Positions 63,791 through 64,000 of a stretch of DNA of 64,000 nucleotides are shown in pieces. The position numbers were made by a program, and so were the translations under genes. How positions within the stretch are numbered: position 1 is the first letter of the stretch; each line of letters begins with the position of its first letter. The notes below the pieces were generated by a model. That model was not told the DNA's origin. It did no database searches and saw nothing but the letters and a program-made list of their open reading frames with translations. The stretch is taken from contig CM034549.1 of assembly GCA_020055645.1 (NCBI GenBank), forward strand, positions 16,823,930 to 16,887,929, in the 5' to 3' direction. This DNA comes from Tomocerus qinae. Taxonomy: Eukaryota; Arthropoda; Collembola; Entomobryomorpha; Tomoceridae.

Positions 63791-64000
63791 GTATGTCTGT
63801 CTTCCTTGTTGAATGCTATTAGATTCAAAATGCATGAAGAACTCTCCTCAGTTCTACAAACGCACGAGTACTGTTCTGAGTAGTGAACTGCCTCAGTGAC
63901 TGACAGTCATTATACATACAAAGAAGAAGAAGAAAAAGATGTGTAGCCGTACATTCGGAGAACAGAACAAAATACAGACTGATAGTAAGTAACTACCAAA

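Overview
This window is eukaryotic, AT-rich nuclear DNA. It has GT-AG introns, many of them 80-130 bp, plus several multi-kilobase introns, so it is animal and probably arthropod; the arthropod call is inference, because nothing in the sequence fixes the lineage. There are no bacterial-type operons, rRNAs, tRNAs or CRISPR arrays, and no intact transposable element was seen.

The left half is dominated by one large minus-strand gene: the invertebrate homologue of the vertebrate ankyrin-repeat BTB proteins ABTB3 (BTBD11) and ABTB2. I rebuilt it exon by exon from splice sites and reading phase. There are 15 coding exons running from an ATG at 31420 down to a TGA at 739, and all phases agree (5325 nt including stop, about 1774 aa). 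Exons 5-15 (4984 to 739) are compact and carry the conserved core: histone-fold-like region, ankyrin repeats, BTB domain and C-terminal helical region. Exons 1-4 (31420 to 9244) are spread over 22 kb and encode a long low-complexity N-terminus rich in Ser, Asn, Pro and Gln. The first coding exon lies 14.3 kb upstream of the second, and a phase-compatible 150-nt candidate cassette exon (29001-29150) lies between them.

A second gene is nested on the plus strand inside the 4.3-kb intron 4 (7883-8662). It has two exons and encodes a predicted secreted 229-aa protein with ten cysteines, an acidic tract and a hydrophobic C-terminal tail. I do not recognise its family.

From about 31.4 kb to the right edge I find no gene I can name. 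The stretch is AT-rich, mostly unique DNA that may hold 5' UTR exons and regulatory sequence of the large gene. It contains one diverged tandem duplication (43681-44255), a few microsatellites, an over-represented TTGACTTGA word, and several weak coding-like islands, mainly on the plus strand at 36.7, 54.6-57.2, 59.0, 61.8 and 63.7 kb. These are reported as candidates only.
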